Notes: a model not told the origin generated them from the sequence alone. A DNA stretch of 64,000 nucleotides from Proteiniclasticum ruminis (GCF_900115135.1 NZ_FOVK01000001.1:186001-250000), one strand, 5' to 3'; shown: positions 34,266 through 43,949, counted from the first letter of the stretch. Numbers and translations: made by a program.

Positions 34266-34990
34266 CTTTTTCTCCCCAGTACTTTCTTCAATCTGTCAGG
34301 CCTGTCTGTGATCATGCCATACAGATTGGGGATGTGGAGAAGATACCACATGAATAAAGGATGGTTTACGGTCCATGGGGATATTCTCACCCCCAGTTTT
34401 TTCAGTTTGGCTATATTCCAGGGCCAGAGACTGGTGAATTTTGGATGAATAAATTCCAGCTGCGCAGATTCTATCCAAGACAGATCCTCTTCTTTTCTCA
34501 GTTTCGTAATATAGGCACAGGGAACAAGAGGAGCAAGAGCCTTCAGCTTTAGTACACTTTCTTTTTGAAATGAGGAGAAAATCACCCGGTGTTCCAGGTT
34601 AAACTTTTTCGTAAGAGAAACAAGCTTTTCCTCCATGCCTTCATGGGGGCGCAGATTGTTTTTCAGCTCAATGACTGTAATGATATCCAGGTCCTGAACC
34701 CAGTTGAAATAGGATTCCAGGGATAGGATCGGTGCATAGACTGTTCTGTTGAACAGCCTTTTCCTGATCTGAAACTGTTCAAGATCAGGAAAAGTATGAT
34801 CCAGTAAAAATCCTTCGGTCTGAATGAGGCGTCTAAAGGTATCGTCATGAAAAAGAACCAGTGTTCCGTCTTTTGTGAGCTGCACATCCAGCTCAATGGC
34901 ATCCGAAGATGCTTTCACTGCTTTTTCAAAAGCAAGCAGGGTGTTCTCTGGATATTTCCCGCTGAATCCTCTATGGGCAATGATTTTCAT
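34256..34990 (-). CDS. Glycerophosphodiester phosphodiesterase family protein
   Basis: The 244-residue enzyme has the GDPD catalytic set: IIAHRGFSGKYPENTLLAF at the start (His and Glu), ELDVQLTKDGTLVLFHDDTF (about 37-56, Glu/Asp/His) and VIELKNN further on. It cleaves glycerophosphodiesters from phospholipid breakdown, giving glycerol 3-phosphate. No signal peptide is seen, so it is cytoplasmic. The ATG at 34990 is chosen over an upstream start because GGAGGT lies before it. Confidence 0.88.
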   Translation of the reverse strand: MKIIAHRGFSGKYPENTLLAFEKAVKASSDAIELDVQLTKDGTLVLFHDDTFRRLIQTEGFLLDHTFPDLEQFQIRKRLFNRTVYAPILSLESYFNWVQDLDIITVIELKNNLRPHEGMEEKLVSLTKKFNLEHRVIFSSFQKESVLKLKALAPLVPCAYITKLRKEEDLSWIESAQLEFIHPKFTSLWPWNIAKLKKLGVRISPWTVNHPLFMWYLLHIPNLYGMITDRPDRLKKVLGRKRKT

Positions 34991-35115
34991 AGTGATTACC
35001 TCCATTGAACTCATTATTGCAATTATAGCATACCGTACCCCCAAGAAAACAGAACATCTATTCTAAACACCTCAAACATGCTATACTGAATAGAACTAGA
35101 GTTCGAGGTGATACG

Positions 35116-36204
35116 ATGAAAACAGTAAAAATAGTTCAAAGTGGTGATTTTCATCTGGATTCCCCACTGACCCTTCATAATATAAATTTTAGATCCCAGC
35201 GGAAAGAAGAACTTTTGAACACCGTGGAAAGAATTATTTCACTGGCAGTGAAAGAGAAAGCAGATTTGATCCTTCTGACGGGGGATCTTTTCGATTCCAT
35301 GAGAGTATCCAGAAAAACCCTTCTTTATCTCCAAAAGGAGTTTATCCGATTTCCAGGAAGAATCTTCATTGCTCCTGGAAATCACGACCCCTTTATACCA
35401 GAAAGTCCCTACATCACCTTTTCCTTCCCGGAAAATGTGCACATCTTCTCCTCCTATGAGGAAGTATATCTGGAGGAGCTGGATTGTGTTGTCTGTGGAG
35501 CTGGGTTCCAATCTGGGTATGTCAAAGAAAGCCTTCTTCAAGACAGAAGCTGCGCCACTCAGGCTGAGATCCGAATTCTCCTTATGCATGGAGACGTTAC
35601 AGAGGGGAGTTCTCTTTATAATCCACTGTCAAGCGAGAGCATCCGCCAAAGCGGATTCAGCTACATTGCTTTGGGCCATAGGCATTCTTTTTCCGGAGTC
35701 TTGTCAGAAGGCAGCACACAGTATGCATATGCAGGGATTCCGGAGGGTCGGGGATTTGATGAAACAGGGGAGAAGGGCGTTCTTTTGGGATCCATTTACA
35801 GCAACGGCAGCGCGCTTCAGTTTAAACCGCTGAATAGAAGAACCTACGAAATCCTGGAGGTAGAGATCACATCCCTATTGACTACCCAGGAAGTCTTCTC
35901 AAAAATCCGATCTACTCTTCATAGCGACACCAGTATTTACAAAATACTGCTCCGTGGACAGGTATCCCCTTATCTTTCCATCGATTTTGAGCATCTTTCA
36001 TTGATGCTCTATGAAAAGCTGCCCGATTTTGAATTGAGGGACGAAACAACTCTGGCGGAAAACACTCTCGCCTTTCCACCACACTCCCTTCGTGGTATTT
36101 TCATGGAAATTCTCAATGAGAACCGAGAATCATCCGATACAGAATTCTGGAATGAAGTGGAGAAGACAGGACTTGCTGCGCTCTTGCCCGGAGGAATGAG
36201 ATGA
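35116..36204 (+). CDS. SbcD/YhaO-like DNA repair metallophosphoesterase
   Basis: The 362-residue protein has the Mre11/SbcD phosphoesterase motifs SGDFHLDSP (about 9-17), TGDLFDS (about 55-61), GNHDPF (about 93-98), MHGDVTEG (about 157-164) and ALGHRH (about 185-190). It overlaps the next gene, an SMC-like ATPase, by four bases (ATGA), the usual nuclease-ATPase pairing seen as yhaO-yhaN in Bacillus. The pair should process DNA ends or hairpins. GAGGTGAT precedes the ATG. Confidence 0.88.
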   Translation: MKTVKIVQSGDFHLDSPLTLHNINFRSQRKEELLNTVERIISLAVKEKADLILLTGDLFDSMRVSRKTLLYLQKEFIRFPGRIFIAPGNHDPFIPESPYITFSFPENVHIFSSYEEVYLEELDCVVCGAGFQSGYVKESLLQDRSCATQAEIRILLMHGDVTEGSSLYNPLSSESIRQSGFSYIALGHRHSFSGVLSEGSTQYAYAGIPEGRGFDETGEKGVLLGSIYSNGSALQFKPLNRRTYEILEVEITSLLTTQEVFSKIRSTLHSDTSIYKILLRGQVSPYLSIDFEHLSLMLYEKLPDFELRDETTLAENTLAFPPHSLRGIFMEILNENRESSDTEFWNEVEKTGLAALLPGGMR

Positions 36205-38714
36205 GGATACATAAACTATACATCAAACAGTTCGGGAAACTGAAAGAACTGGAGCTGTCCTTCACCAAAGAGATACAGCTCATCGAAGGTGAAAATGAAG
36301 CCGGCAAAAGCACCCTTCAGAGATTTTTTTTATGGATGTTCTACGGAGCCGTTCCCATAAAAGAGTTCAATCTGAATCTACGTGAACTTGCAGTTCCTCA
36401 AGGAGAAACCTATGCTTTTGGAAGTCTTGAAGTATTCTTTGACTCTTCTCAACTGATCATCGAAAGAAGAAGCGGTTTAAATCGAAGAGATGACTTCCTG
36501 CGCATCTATGAGAAAAACTCTAAGGAACAACGCTATTATCAGGAGCCCCTCGGAAAAAGCATCTTTGGACTGACTGTTCATGAGTTCATTAAGACATTAT
36601 TCATGGGATCAGAGACAACGTCTGCTTTCAACGATAAAAATGACGGTCTTTTTATGAAGCTCTCCAATCTTTTGGATTCTGGAGAAGAAGAGGTTTCCTA
36701 CAAAAAGGCGGCTGAAGACATCGACAGGCAGATAAAAGTACTGAAGAACGGAAAAAACGCGGGGTCAATTCCTCAGCTGCAAGGAGAAATCAGGTCTCTA
36801 TTTGCAGAGTTGGAGGCATCCAAAAGGATGTTTCTGGAAAAAGAAAAGATCCAGAATGAACTGGAAGTGCTGGATACTGAACTGATTTCGCTCAAAAGGC
36901 AGCAGGACCTTCTATCGGAGCTCCAAACAAAAGCGCGCTTATTTCATAAGAAGTCCGATATCCTGAAGCTGAAAGGTGCCTTGGATGAGCTGAATGAACT
37001 CATCGCTGAAAAAGAGAAGAACTGGATCTCTCTATCGGAAGTAGACGCTAAAATGATCCGAGAAAAAATAGAGCAGCTCCATCTTGCTCAAGAGGACCTT
37101 CTAAAAATGAACGAGGAGCATCAGAGAACGGTTCGTGATCTGGAACTCTATCTTACTTATGAGGAAGACCTGAAACTCATGGACGAAATTAAAGCTGAGA
37201 CATGGATGCAACTGATAGAAGAGGAGCAAGAAGAGCATAGACTGCAACGTGAACTCCTGAAGAATCGAGAGCATCAGGGATACGATCATTCATTTGGCTC
37301 TAGAAAAGAAGAAGTGCTTCTTCTTTTGAAAAAATACGAAAGACAATTGAAGTGGCTGAAAAGCACACAAAGAAGCGGACGATTCCCATTGATTTTGATG
37401 CTTTTCATTGCCGCTGCAGTCTTCTCTCTGCTGAGACCTTCAGGGCTGATCTTCAGTACTCACTTTCTCCTGGTTCCAAGTCTCATCATCTATGCGCCTC
37501 CGGTTCAGAGGAAACTGAGGTCTCATGCTCTCACAAAAATCAGGCACTCTGAAAATCAGATTGATCAAATCAGTCTGGAGCTTGGCCTCGACCCCGGGGA
37601 AGTACTAAGATCCAAGAAAATTCTCTTGATGACAGAAGATACAGAGCATCTGAGGATTCTCTCCCAAAAGATCGAAGACATCCAGAAAAACAGGGAATAC
37701 TACTACAGAATATCAGGCACCTCTACACTGAAAGCATTGGCCTCAGTGATGGAAACCTGCCGGAAGAACATCGGACTGCATCAGGAAAGGCAAGCAAAAG
37801 AGACCATTCTAAGAGAACGCATCAGGCCCCAGCAAGATAAAATCACCCTCCTTGAAAGAGATCTTATTTACCATCTTAGTCCCTTAGGATATGATCCAGA
37901 TAAAGCCAGCCTGGATGATTTCTGGGAAGGTTATGAACTGAACAAAGTCAGAAGGTCCCTTCTTGAGGAGAAAGAAAACCAGCTTCATCTTTCCATCAAA
38001 GGACTCATCGGAGAGGAGCCCCTGGAACGAGTCCTGGAAGAGCTGTCTGCCTTTGAAGAGCTTTCTCTTCAAGAGGATATCAGTGAAGAGCTTCTATCAG
38101 AGAAAAATCAGCACTTATCGCTGCAGCTGGAAAAAATGACAACTGCTAAAACGGAGCTTAGTGAAAAGTACGAAAGACTCCAGTTCAGGGATCCTTATTA
38201 TCTGGAAGACTATCTGAACACAAAACATATTGAGGAGCAGAGCCTTCATCGGAGACTGTCTGTACTTCTGAAAACCAAAGAGCTCTTAATGAATGCGGAA
38301 GATCTCCTGAAAAAACAATATGTACAGATCCTGGGTGATGAAGTCTCCAGAAGATTTGAACAGATCACTGGTATGAAGAGAACTGTTTTCGTGGAAGATC
38401 TTAACAGCATGTCGTTTCAAGAAGGAATCCATAGAAAAGACGATAAAAAACTTTCCAGCGGCGCTCTTTCGCAGCTTTATCTATCTTTGCGGCTGACCAT
38501 GATCAATAGAATCTTTTCTGAGAACTCTGTTCCAATACTTATGGATGAAGTCTTCAACAGCTTTGACGATCTTCGTATGGAGAATGCACTGAAGCTGCTT
38601 ATAACAGAGTTCTCCTCCTACCAGATTTTTATTTTTACAAGCCATAAAAGAGAACGTGTATTTCTTGAAAACAGCGCAGAGATTCTTGTGCTGCCAAAGA
38701 AGGACAACATGTGA
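36201..38714 (+). CDS. YhaN-like SMC/Rad50-type ATPase with a membrane hairpin
   Basis: The 837-residue protein has an N-terminal ATPase half with Walker A EGENEAGKST (about 30-39), long coiled-coil arms (about 170-390 and 450-720), and a C-terminal ATPase half with an LSSGALSQLYLSLRL signature and Walker B PILMDEVFNSFDD. Two hydrophobic stretches in the middle (about 394-412 and 417-435) look like a membrane hairpin at the coiled-coil tip, as in Bacillus YhaN rather than SbcC. It partners the nuclease immediately upstream. Confidence 0.85.
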   Translation: MRIHKLYIKQFGKLKELELSFTKEIQLIEGENEAGKSTLQRFFLWMFYGAVPIKEFNLNLRELAVPQGETYAFGSLEVFFDSSQLIIERRSGLNRRDDFLRIYEKNSKEQRYYQEPLGKSIFGLTVHEFIKTLFMGSETTSAFNDKNDGLFMKLSNLLDSGEEEVSYKKAAEDIDRQIKVLKNGKNAGSIPQLQGEIRSLFAELEASKRMFLEKEKIQNELEVLDTELISLKRQQDLLSELQTKARLFHKKSDILKLKGALDELNELIAEKEKNWISLSEVDAKMIREKIEQLHLAQEDLLKMNEEHQRTVRDLELYLTYEEDLKLMDEIKAETWMQLIEEEQEEHRLQRELLKNREHQGYDHSFGSRKEEVLLLLKKYERQLKWLKSTQRSGRFPLILMLFIAAAVFSLLRPSGLIFSTHFLLVPSLIIYAPPVQRKLRSHALTKIRHSENQIDQISLELGLDPGEVLRSKKILLMTEDTEHLRILSQKIEDIQKNREYYYRISGTSTLKALASVMETCRKNIGLHQERQAKETILRERIRPQQDKITLLERDLIYHLSPLGYDPDKASLDDFWEGYELNKVRRSLLEEKENQLHLSIKGLIGEEPLERVLEELSAFEELSLQEDISEELLSEKNQHLSLQLEKMTTAKTELSEKYERLQFRDPYYLEDYLNTKHIEEQSLHRRLSVLLKTKELLMNAEDLLKKQYVQILGDEVSRRFEQITGMKRTVFVEDLNSMSFQEGIHRKDDKKLSSGALSQLYLSLRLTMINRIFSENSVPILMDEVFNSFDDLRMENALKLLITEFSSYQIFIFTSHKRERVFLENSAEILVLPKKDNM

Positions 38715-38771
38715 AGCAGTTGTAAATAAGTCCTTAATATCTTCTGAATACGATTACTTGCTTCCTTGTTG

Positions 38772-38780
38772 TGGTATAAT
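38772..38780 (+). promoter_or_regulatory. Extended -10 promoter for the CBS protein gene
   Basis: TGG followed by TATAAT (38775-38780); no matching -35 hexamer at the usual distance. Confidence 0.5.
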
Positions 38781-38817
38781 GAAAGTGTAAATAAATCATG
38801 AAAGAGGTACTTTGCAT

Positions 38818-39237
38818 ATGAATATTGCTTTTTTCCTTACACCGAAATCAGAGCTGATTTACGAACTGGTTGATTCAACCATGCGACAGGTGCTTGAAAG
38901 AATGGAACATCATGGCTATTCGGCCATCCCGATTCTGGATCGTGAAGGAAAATACGTGGGAACCTTAACAGAAGGTGATTTGCTTTGGAAGATCAAAAAT
39001 ACTCCAGGACTTTCCTTTCGCAACACCAACAAGGTAAAAGTCTCTGACATAGAGCGACGTAAGAAACACGAGGTTGTCACCATCAGTGCAGAAATCAACG
39101 ACATCATTGTACTGGCAAGAACACAGAATTTTGTCCCGGTTGTAGATGATGAAGGTGTATTTATCGGTATCATCAAGAGAAGTGACATCATTGACTATTG
39201 CTATAACCTCATATCCGACAAAAAGATGATTGTATAG
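38818..39237 (+). CDS. Tandem CBS-domain protein (139 aa)
   Basis: Two CBS domains (about 5-62 and 72-132) make up nearly the whole protein, with the ILDREGKYVGTLTEGDLL and VVDDEGVFIGIIKRSDII strand-turn segments. CBS pairs bind adenine nucleotides or S-adenosylmethionine and regulate a partner. With no catalytic domain it is probably a stand-alone sensor. The ATG at 38818 is chosen over an in-frame TTG because AGAGGT lies nine bases before it. It has its own promoter and terminator. Confidence 0.85.
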   Translation: MNIAFFLTPKSELIYELVDSTMRQVLERMEHHGYSAIPILDREGKYVGTLTEGDLLWKIKNTPGLSFRNTNKVKVSDIERRKKHEVVTISAEINDIIVLARTQNFVPVVDDEGVFIGIIKRSDIIDYCYNLISDKKMIV

Positions 39238-39250
39238 TTATTTTCCTTGG

Positions 39251-39277
39251 AAAAGCTGAAGATTCTTCAGCTTTTTT
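39251..39277 (+). terminator. Terminator after the CBS gene
   Basis: AAAAGCTGAAG (39251-39261), ATT loop, CTTCAGCTTTT (39265-39275) and further T. Confidence 0.9.
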
Positions 39278-39320
39278 ATGTTAGAATTCTTTATATAATG
39301 CGCTATTGCAAAGAATAGAA

Positions 39321-39370
39321 AGGGGGAGGCAGTGATAAAACTGCCTGCAGGTTTATGGATGAACAAATGA
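39321..39370 (+). promoter_or_regulatory. Hairpin between ribosome site and start codon of the S1 gene, with an overlapping mini-frame
   Basis: AGGGGG (39321-39326) is followed directly by a seven-base-pair stem AGGCAGT / ACTGCCT (39327-39333, 39340-39346), and the ATG lies eight bases later. A folded stem would bring the ribosome site near the ATG. A GTG at 39332, five bases after AGGGGG, opens a 12-codon frame ending at TGA 39368, across the real start. Confidence 0.55.
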
Positions 39371-40515
39371 ATCATGAAATGTCTATGGCTGAAGCCATGG
39401 AGGGCTTTACGCTCAATAAAGTAAAAGATGGGGATATCCTCGAAGGTACGATTCTGAAAGTCAATGCTGATGAAGTCATCGTCAATATCAATTATTTCGC
39501 AGATGGTGTTGTGCCAAGGGATGAGCTCACCAAAGACCATAATGAGAGTCTTAGTGCTCTTTATCAGGTGGGGGATTCCATTAAGGTCATTGTGCTGAAA
39601 TCAGATGATGGGGAGGGCAATGTTCTCTTATCAAAAATACAAGCGGATGCCATTGTCTCCATTGAAGAAGTGGAAGCTGCGTTTAATGACAAGACTCCTT
39701 TAAAAGTGAAAGTAATGGATGAAGTGAAAGGCGGACTGAGAATCTTTTACAAGGGTCTCACTGGATTTATGCCAGCCTCACTTGTCTCCGATAGCTATGT
39801 GGAGAATCTGAAAGATTATGCAGGAAAAACTTTGGATGCACTCGTTGAAGAATTCGATGATACTCAGAAAAAACTCATCTTCTCAAGAAAAGCCTATCTG
39901 AAACTCCAGGGAGAGAAAAACAAGAAAAAGCTTCTTCAGTCTTTAAAACCAGGAGATACAGTGGAAGGAACCGTAGCAAACATTGCGTCCTATGGAGCGT
40001 TCATTGATCTCGGCGGCCTAACGGGTCTATGTCATATCAGTGACCTATCTCACAGAAGAATCGACCATCCGGGTGAAGTGGTCTCCATCGGAGATACGGT
40101 AAAAGTGCATGTAATTCGGGTCGATCTGAAAAACGAAAAAATCTCCCTGTCTTTGAAGAACAAAGAGGAAGATCCTTGGATCAAATCTGGAAGCCTTAAA
40201 GTGGGACAGTTTTACACCGGCACCGTACGTAAACTTCTGGATATTGGCGCGATAGTTGAGCTGGAAAATGGTCTGGATGGACTCGTCCACATCTCAGAAA
40301 TCAGTCAGGAACATATTTCTCATCCAAGAGATGTATTGTCTGAAGGGCAGGAAGTCACCGTTAAAATCCTTGAGATTGATGAGGAAAAGAAAAGAATCAG
40401 CTTCTCTCTGCGCGAAGGAACCGGTACAGATGAAAGCTACTATGAAGAAGAAGAATCAGTCACACTAGGAGATCTTTTCAAGAATCTTCTGGACCAGCTG
40501 AAGGAGGATGAATAA
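39355..40515 (+). CDS. Ribosomal protein S1-like RNA-binding protein with four S1 domains
   Basis: The 386-residue protein holds four S1 repeats at about 20-95, 110-180, 197-268 and 282-352, the last two the best conserved (VEGTVANIASYGAFIDLG and YTGTVRKLLDIGAIVEL). This matches the short S1 homologues of Firmicutes rather than the six-domain E. coli RpsA. It binds mRNA and perhaps the ribosome. The direct upstream of the ATG has a poor ribosome site, and a hairpin separates a strong one from it. pepD follows without a gap. Confidence 0.88.
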   Translation: MDEQMNHEMSMAEAMEGFTLNKVKDGDILEGTILKVNADEVIVNINYFADGVVPRDELTKDHNESLSALYQVGDSIKVIVLKSDDGEGNVLLSKIQADAIVSIEEVEAAFNDKTPLKVKVMDEVKGGLRIFYKGLTGFMPASLVSDSYVENLKDYAGKTLDALVEEFDDTQKKLIFSRKAYLKLQGEKNKKKLLQSLKPGDTVEGTVANIASYGAFIDLGGLTGLCHISDLSHRRIDHPGEVVSIGDTVKVHVIRVDLKNEKISLSLKNKEEDPWIKSGSLKVGQFYTGTVRKLLDIGAIVELENGLDGLVHISEISQEHISHPRDVLSEGQEVTVKILEIDEEKKRISFSLREGTGTDESYYEEEESVTLGDLFKNLLDQLKEDE

Positions 40516-41958
40516 ATGAGCGTACTACAGACCTATGAACCAAAGAAAGTGATGCATTATTTTGAAGAGCTGACCAAAATCCCAAGAGGATCCGGTAATG
40601 AAAAGGCGGTTTCAGATTATCTGAAAAAATTTGCTGAGGACAGGAATCTTTTTGTGGTGCAGGATGCCGTGATGAACATCCTCATTAAGAAACCAGGTGC
40701 TCCAGGTTATGAAAACAGCGTACCTGTGATCATCCAGGGCCACATGGATATGGTGGATGAAAAGAACAATGATACAGTACATGACTTCACGAAAGATCCA
40801 CTTAAACTCAGAATAGAAGGGGAGCATCTTTATGCCACCGGAACCACATTAGGTGCTGATAATGGTATCGCTGTAGCCTATGCCCTGGCAATCCTCGATC
40901 AGGAAGACCTTCCCCATCCTCCTCTGGAAGTGCTCATTACCGTAGAAGAAGAAACCGGTATGCTTGGCGCAGCTTCTGTGGACGGTACTCTTTTTGAAGG
41001 AAAAATGCTGATCAACATTGACTCCGAAGAAGAAGGAACATTCCTTGTGAGCTGTGCGGGCGGCGCTAGACAGACCGTGAAGCTTCCATTAGGATACGAA
41101 GAGGCCACAGGTTCTGTATACAAGCTTTCAATTTCTGGTCTTCGTGGTGGTCATTCAGGAATCGACATTCCAAAAGAACGTGGAAACTCTAACGTGCTTC
41201 TTGGAAGAGCGCTTTACCTGCTCTCCCAGAAATATGATTTTGTTCTTTCAAATCTCCATGGCGGATCCAAGAACAACGCCATCCCCAGAGAGGCAGAAGC
41301 GCTGCTTCTTGTGAAAGGCAATGAGGAAAATCTGACGGTTGCTGTATCAGAAATTGAATCCCTCCTAGGGAAAGAGATCGAGACGCAGGACAGTGGCTTC
41401 AAGCTGCAGATCGAAAAATCCGACGCTTCCGGTCCTTTCTATACTCCTGAAACAACAGCCAAAGCCATAGGCCTTCTGTTCACACTGCCAAATGGTGTCA
41501 TCAGCATGAGCCAGGACATCAAAGGTCTTGTGGAAACATCCCTGAACCTAGGTGTGCTTCATGAGAAGGACAACCATCTTTATTTTGATTTTGCAGTTAG
41601 AAGCAGTGTTGGATCTCGAAAAGAAATGGTGCTTCAGAAAGTGGATGCCATCGGAAAGGTTTTTGGTGCGGTATCCGAGATCACTTCTTCCTATCCGGAG
41701 TGGCAATACGCGAAAGAATCTAGCCTTAGGGATGCATTCATAAGAGTTTATGAGGAAAAATACGGCAAAAAACCTCAGATCGAAGCCATTCATGCAGGTT
41801 TAGAGTGCGGTATTCTGGCTGGAAGAATACCTGGTCTAGATATGATCAGCCTGGGACCAAATCTTTACGATGTGCATACACCTGATGAGCATATGGATCT
41901 AGTTTCTGTAAAGAATGTGTATGAATTCCTATTGGATGTATTGAAAGAACTTAAATAA
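40516..41958 (+). CDS. pepD: Aminoacyl-histidine dipeptidase (PepD, M20 family)
   Basis: PepD hydrolyses dipeptides such as X-His with two zinc ions. The 480-residue protein has the M20 metal motifs QGHMDMVDEK (about 75-84), TTLGADNGIAVA (about 114-125), the catalytic VEEETGMLGA (about 148-157) and the HAGLECGILAGR segment near the end. Its ATG immediately follows the stop of the S1 gene with GGAGG overlapping that gene, so it is in the same operon. Confidence 0.93.
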   Translation: MSVLQTYEPKKVMHYFEELTKIPRGSGNEKAVSDYLKKFAEDRNLFVVQDAVMNILIKKPGAPGYENSVPVIIQGHMDMVDEKNNDTVHDFTKDPLKLRIEGEHLYATGTTLGADNGIAVAYALAILDQEDLPHPPLEVLITVEEETGMLGAASVDGTLFEGKMLINIDSEEEGTFLVSCAGGARQTVKLPLGYEEATGSVYKLSISGLRGGHSGIDIPKERGNSNVLLGRALYLLSQKYDFVLSNLHGGSKNNAIPREAEALLLVKGNEENLTVAVSEIESLLGKEIETQDSGFKLQIEKSDASGPFYTPETTAKAIGLLFTLPNGVISMSQDIKGLVETSLNLGVLHEKDNHLYFDFAVRSSVGSRKEMVLQKVDAIGKVFGAVSEITSSYPEWQYAKESSLRDAFIRVYEEKYGKKPQIEAIHAGLECGILAGRIPGLDMISLGPNLYDVHTPDEHMDLVSVKNVYEFLLDVLKELK

Positions 41959-41979
41959 AAGCGAAGTGGAGTGCGATCG

Positions 41980-42801
41980 ATGAAAAACTTTAAAGACCGT
42001 GACTTTCTCATAGAGAACCCAGATCTTATTGTCCTTGATGTGCGGTACAGTATGAACGATGCCGAGTATGGAAAAAAATCCTATGCAGCTTCTCATTACA
42101 ATGGAGCTCACTTTCTTGATATGGATCAGGACCTGGCGGATGTAGCAGGAACACACGGTGGCAGACACCCTCTTCCAGATATGAAACTTTTCGAGGAAAA
42201 GTTAAGGTCCATCGGTTTGGAGAACCACAGCCGTGTGCTGATCTATGATGATGGAGACAATTCATCCGCCGGAAGACTCTGGTGGATGCTGAAGTACTAT
42301 GGTTTGTCTCAGGTGTATGTTCTTCAAGGAGGATTCAAAATGCTTCTTCCTGAAGACCTGACATCAGACAGATCCGAGAGAAAGCAGGGGAATATCACTT
42401 TAACAGCGCATCCGGATATGACTGCTCCCATAGAGGAAATCACAGATTATGCGAAAAATGGCTCTACCTCTGGAAAGCTTCTCATAGACTCCAGAAGCAA
42501 GGAGCGTTACCAAGGTTTGGTTGAACCTGTGGACCACAAAAAAGGCCATATTCCCCATGCACTGAATATCTTTTTTAAAGATCATTTCAAGGAAGATCAG
42601 ACCTTCGATCTGGAGAAAGCAAAGAAAAACTTCCATGAAATCCTCCATGTGGATGATGTGATTTTCCATTGCGGGTCCGGCGTGACCGCCTGTACCAATA
42701 TCATGGCCCTTGATGAACTGGGGAAGAAGTCAAGACTCTATGTCGGCAGCTTCAGTGATTATATCAGCTATGAGGATAACGTGGTGGAAAGGGACGTCTA
42801 A
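41980..42801 (+). CDS. Two-domain rhodanese-type sulfurtransferase
   Basis: The 273-residue protein has two rhodanese domains (about 5-115 and 145-265), as in thiosulfate and 3-mercaptopyruvate sulfurtransferases. The active-site loop in the second domain reads FHCGSGVTAC, with the persulfide-bearing cysteine in HCGSGVTA. The ATG at 41980 follows GGAG by eight bases. It follows pepD after 21 bases and precedes a membrane protein gene by one base, so it is within an operon. Confidence 0.9.
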   Translation: MKNFKDRDFLIENPDLIVLDVRYSMNDAEYGKKSYAASHYNGAHFLDMDQDLADVAGTHGGRHPLPDMKLFEEKLRSIGLENHSRVLIYDDGDNSSAGRLWWMLKYYGLSQVYVLQGGFKMLLPEDLTSDRSERKQGNITLTAHPDMTAPIEEITDYAKNGSTSGKLLIDSRSKERYQGLVEPVDHKKGHIPHALNIFFKDHFKEDQTFDLEKAKKNFHEILHVDDVIFHCGSGVTACTNIMALDELGKKSRLYVGSFSDYISYEDNVVERDV

Positions 42802-42802
42802 G

Positions 42803-43717
42803 ATGAAAAACAGACTCATCGGTATGAGAACAATTAAAACTGCACTCGTTGTGGTACTGTCTTATATTGTTTCTTCCATCATCAATGATGAACTGTCCTT
42901 TGCGCTGATATACGCTGCAGTTATCTGTGTGGAGACTTCTGTGGTATCCAGTTTTAAGATTGGATATAACCGAGTTCTTGGAACCGTGGTGGGAGGAATC
43001 ATCGGACTGTTCATGTCTTATATACCACTGTATGGTGCCATAACCATGGCAGCAGGTGTAGTCATCACCATCCTTTTTTGTAATCTCCTGGACATTAAAA
43101 AGGCTACAGGGATTGCCATCACTCTTGTCATTATCATCGTCACAGGTTCTTCAGAAAGCTCTCCTGCCATCTATGCCATGCAGAGAACGCTGGATACGGT
43201 GATTGGAATTGTCATCGCGACTATTGTCAACATGCTGATTTATCCACCGGATCAGATGATCCGTGTCCGTGACAGCTTCCAGAAATTCAGAGACACTGCA
43301 AGGCATGTGGTTGGAGACCTGATATTATACGGAATATCCGATGGATTGGACACCCTTGGCACTCAGCTGGATGGGTTCAAAGACACCTTCAATGAACTGA
43401 ACAAAGAGCTGTTTATCCTGAAGAAATATGACAAAGAGGAATACGATTATTATGCGCTTATGGTGGAAGCATCCGAGAAGGTCTTTATCTATGCAGAGGC
43501 AACTTCTCTAAGCGAAACCAATGTGAAAATGACTAAGGATAACCATCAGAAACTATACAAACTCCTCTCCCTTGAAATCTTCCAGACAGAGTTTGTCACC
43601 ATGGAAAGTTCCACCAGAGAGGACATGATTTATAACTATAACCTGGCAAAGCTGATATCTGCTTTGGAGAAGATTCTAAAGGAGAGAACATTTCAGGTGG
43701 ATAACAGTAAATACTGA
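42803..43717 (+). CDS. FUSC/aromatic acid exporter-like membrane protein
   Basis: The 304-residue protein has about five to six N-terminal helices (about 8-160) with an YAAVICVETSVVSSFKIGYNRVLGTVVGG segment typical of the FUSC / ArAE_1 family, and a soluble C-terminal half. Such proteins are thought to export aromatic acids or related compounds, but this is poorly proven. It starts one base after the sulfurtransferase stop and ends in a strong terminator, closing the S1-pepD-sulfurtransferase operon. Confidence 0.75.
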   Translation: MKNRLIGMRTIKTALVVVLSYIVSSIINDELSFALIYAAVICVETSVVSSFKIGYNRVLGTVVGGIIGLFMSYIPLYGAITMAAGVVITILFCNLLDIKKATGIAITLVIIIVTGSSESSPAIYAMQRTLDTVIGIVIATIVNMLIYPPDQMIRVRDSFQKFRDTARHVVGDLILYGISDGLDTLGTQLDGFKDTFNELNKELFILKKYDKEEYDYYALMVEASEKVFIYAEATSLSETNVKMTKDNHQKLYKLLSLEIFQTEFVTMESSTREDMIYNYNLAKLISALEKILKERTFQVDNSKY

Positions 43718-43719
43718 TC

Positions 43720-43752
43720 AAAAATACTTCCGATGAACCGGAAGTATTTTTG
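43720..43752 (+). terminator. Terminator closing the S1-pepD operon
   Basis: AAAAATACTTCCG (43720-43732) pairs with CGGAAGTATTTTT (43739-43751). Confidence 0.85.
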
Positions 43753-43863
43753 ATTGCATAAGTTTAAAAGGATTTCGCATACTATTCTTGTTCCCATATT
43801 CTTGCGTCCAATAAACCACCCCTGATGTTTCTCTTAAACTAACTTTAAATCATATTTACCACC

Positions 43864-43892
43864 TTGTTTAAAAAATTCTATGATGGTAAACT
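43864..43892 (+). promoter_or_regulatory. Promoter of the maf-radC-mreBCD operon
   Basis: TTGTTT (43864-43869), 17 bases, TAAACT (43887-43892) with TGG extension; the same core sequence as at 6265-6272. Confidence 0.55.
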
Positions 43893-43949
43893 ATTAAGTA
43901 GGAATTTTTTGGGTAAAATTCTGTAACAGTCTGGAATGGAGGGATATTT

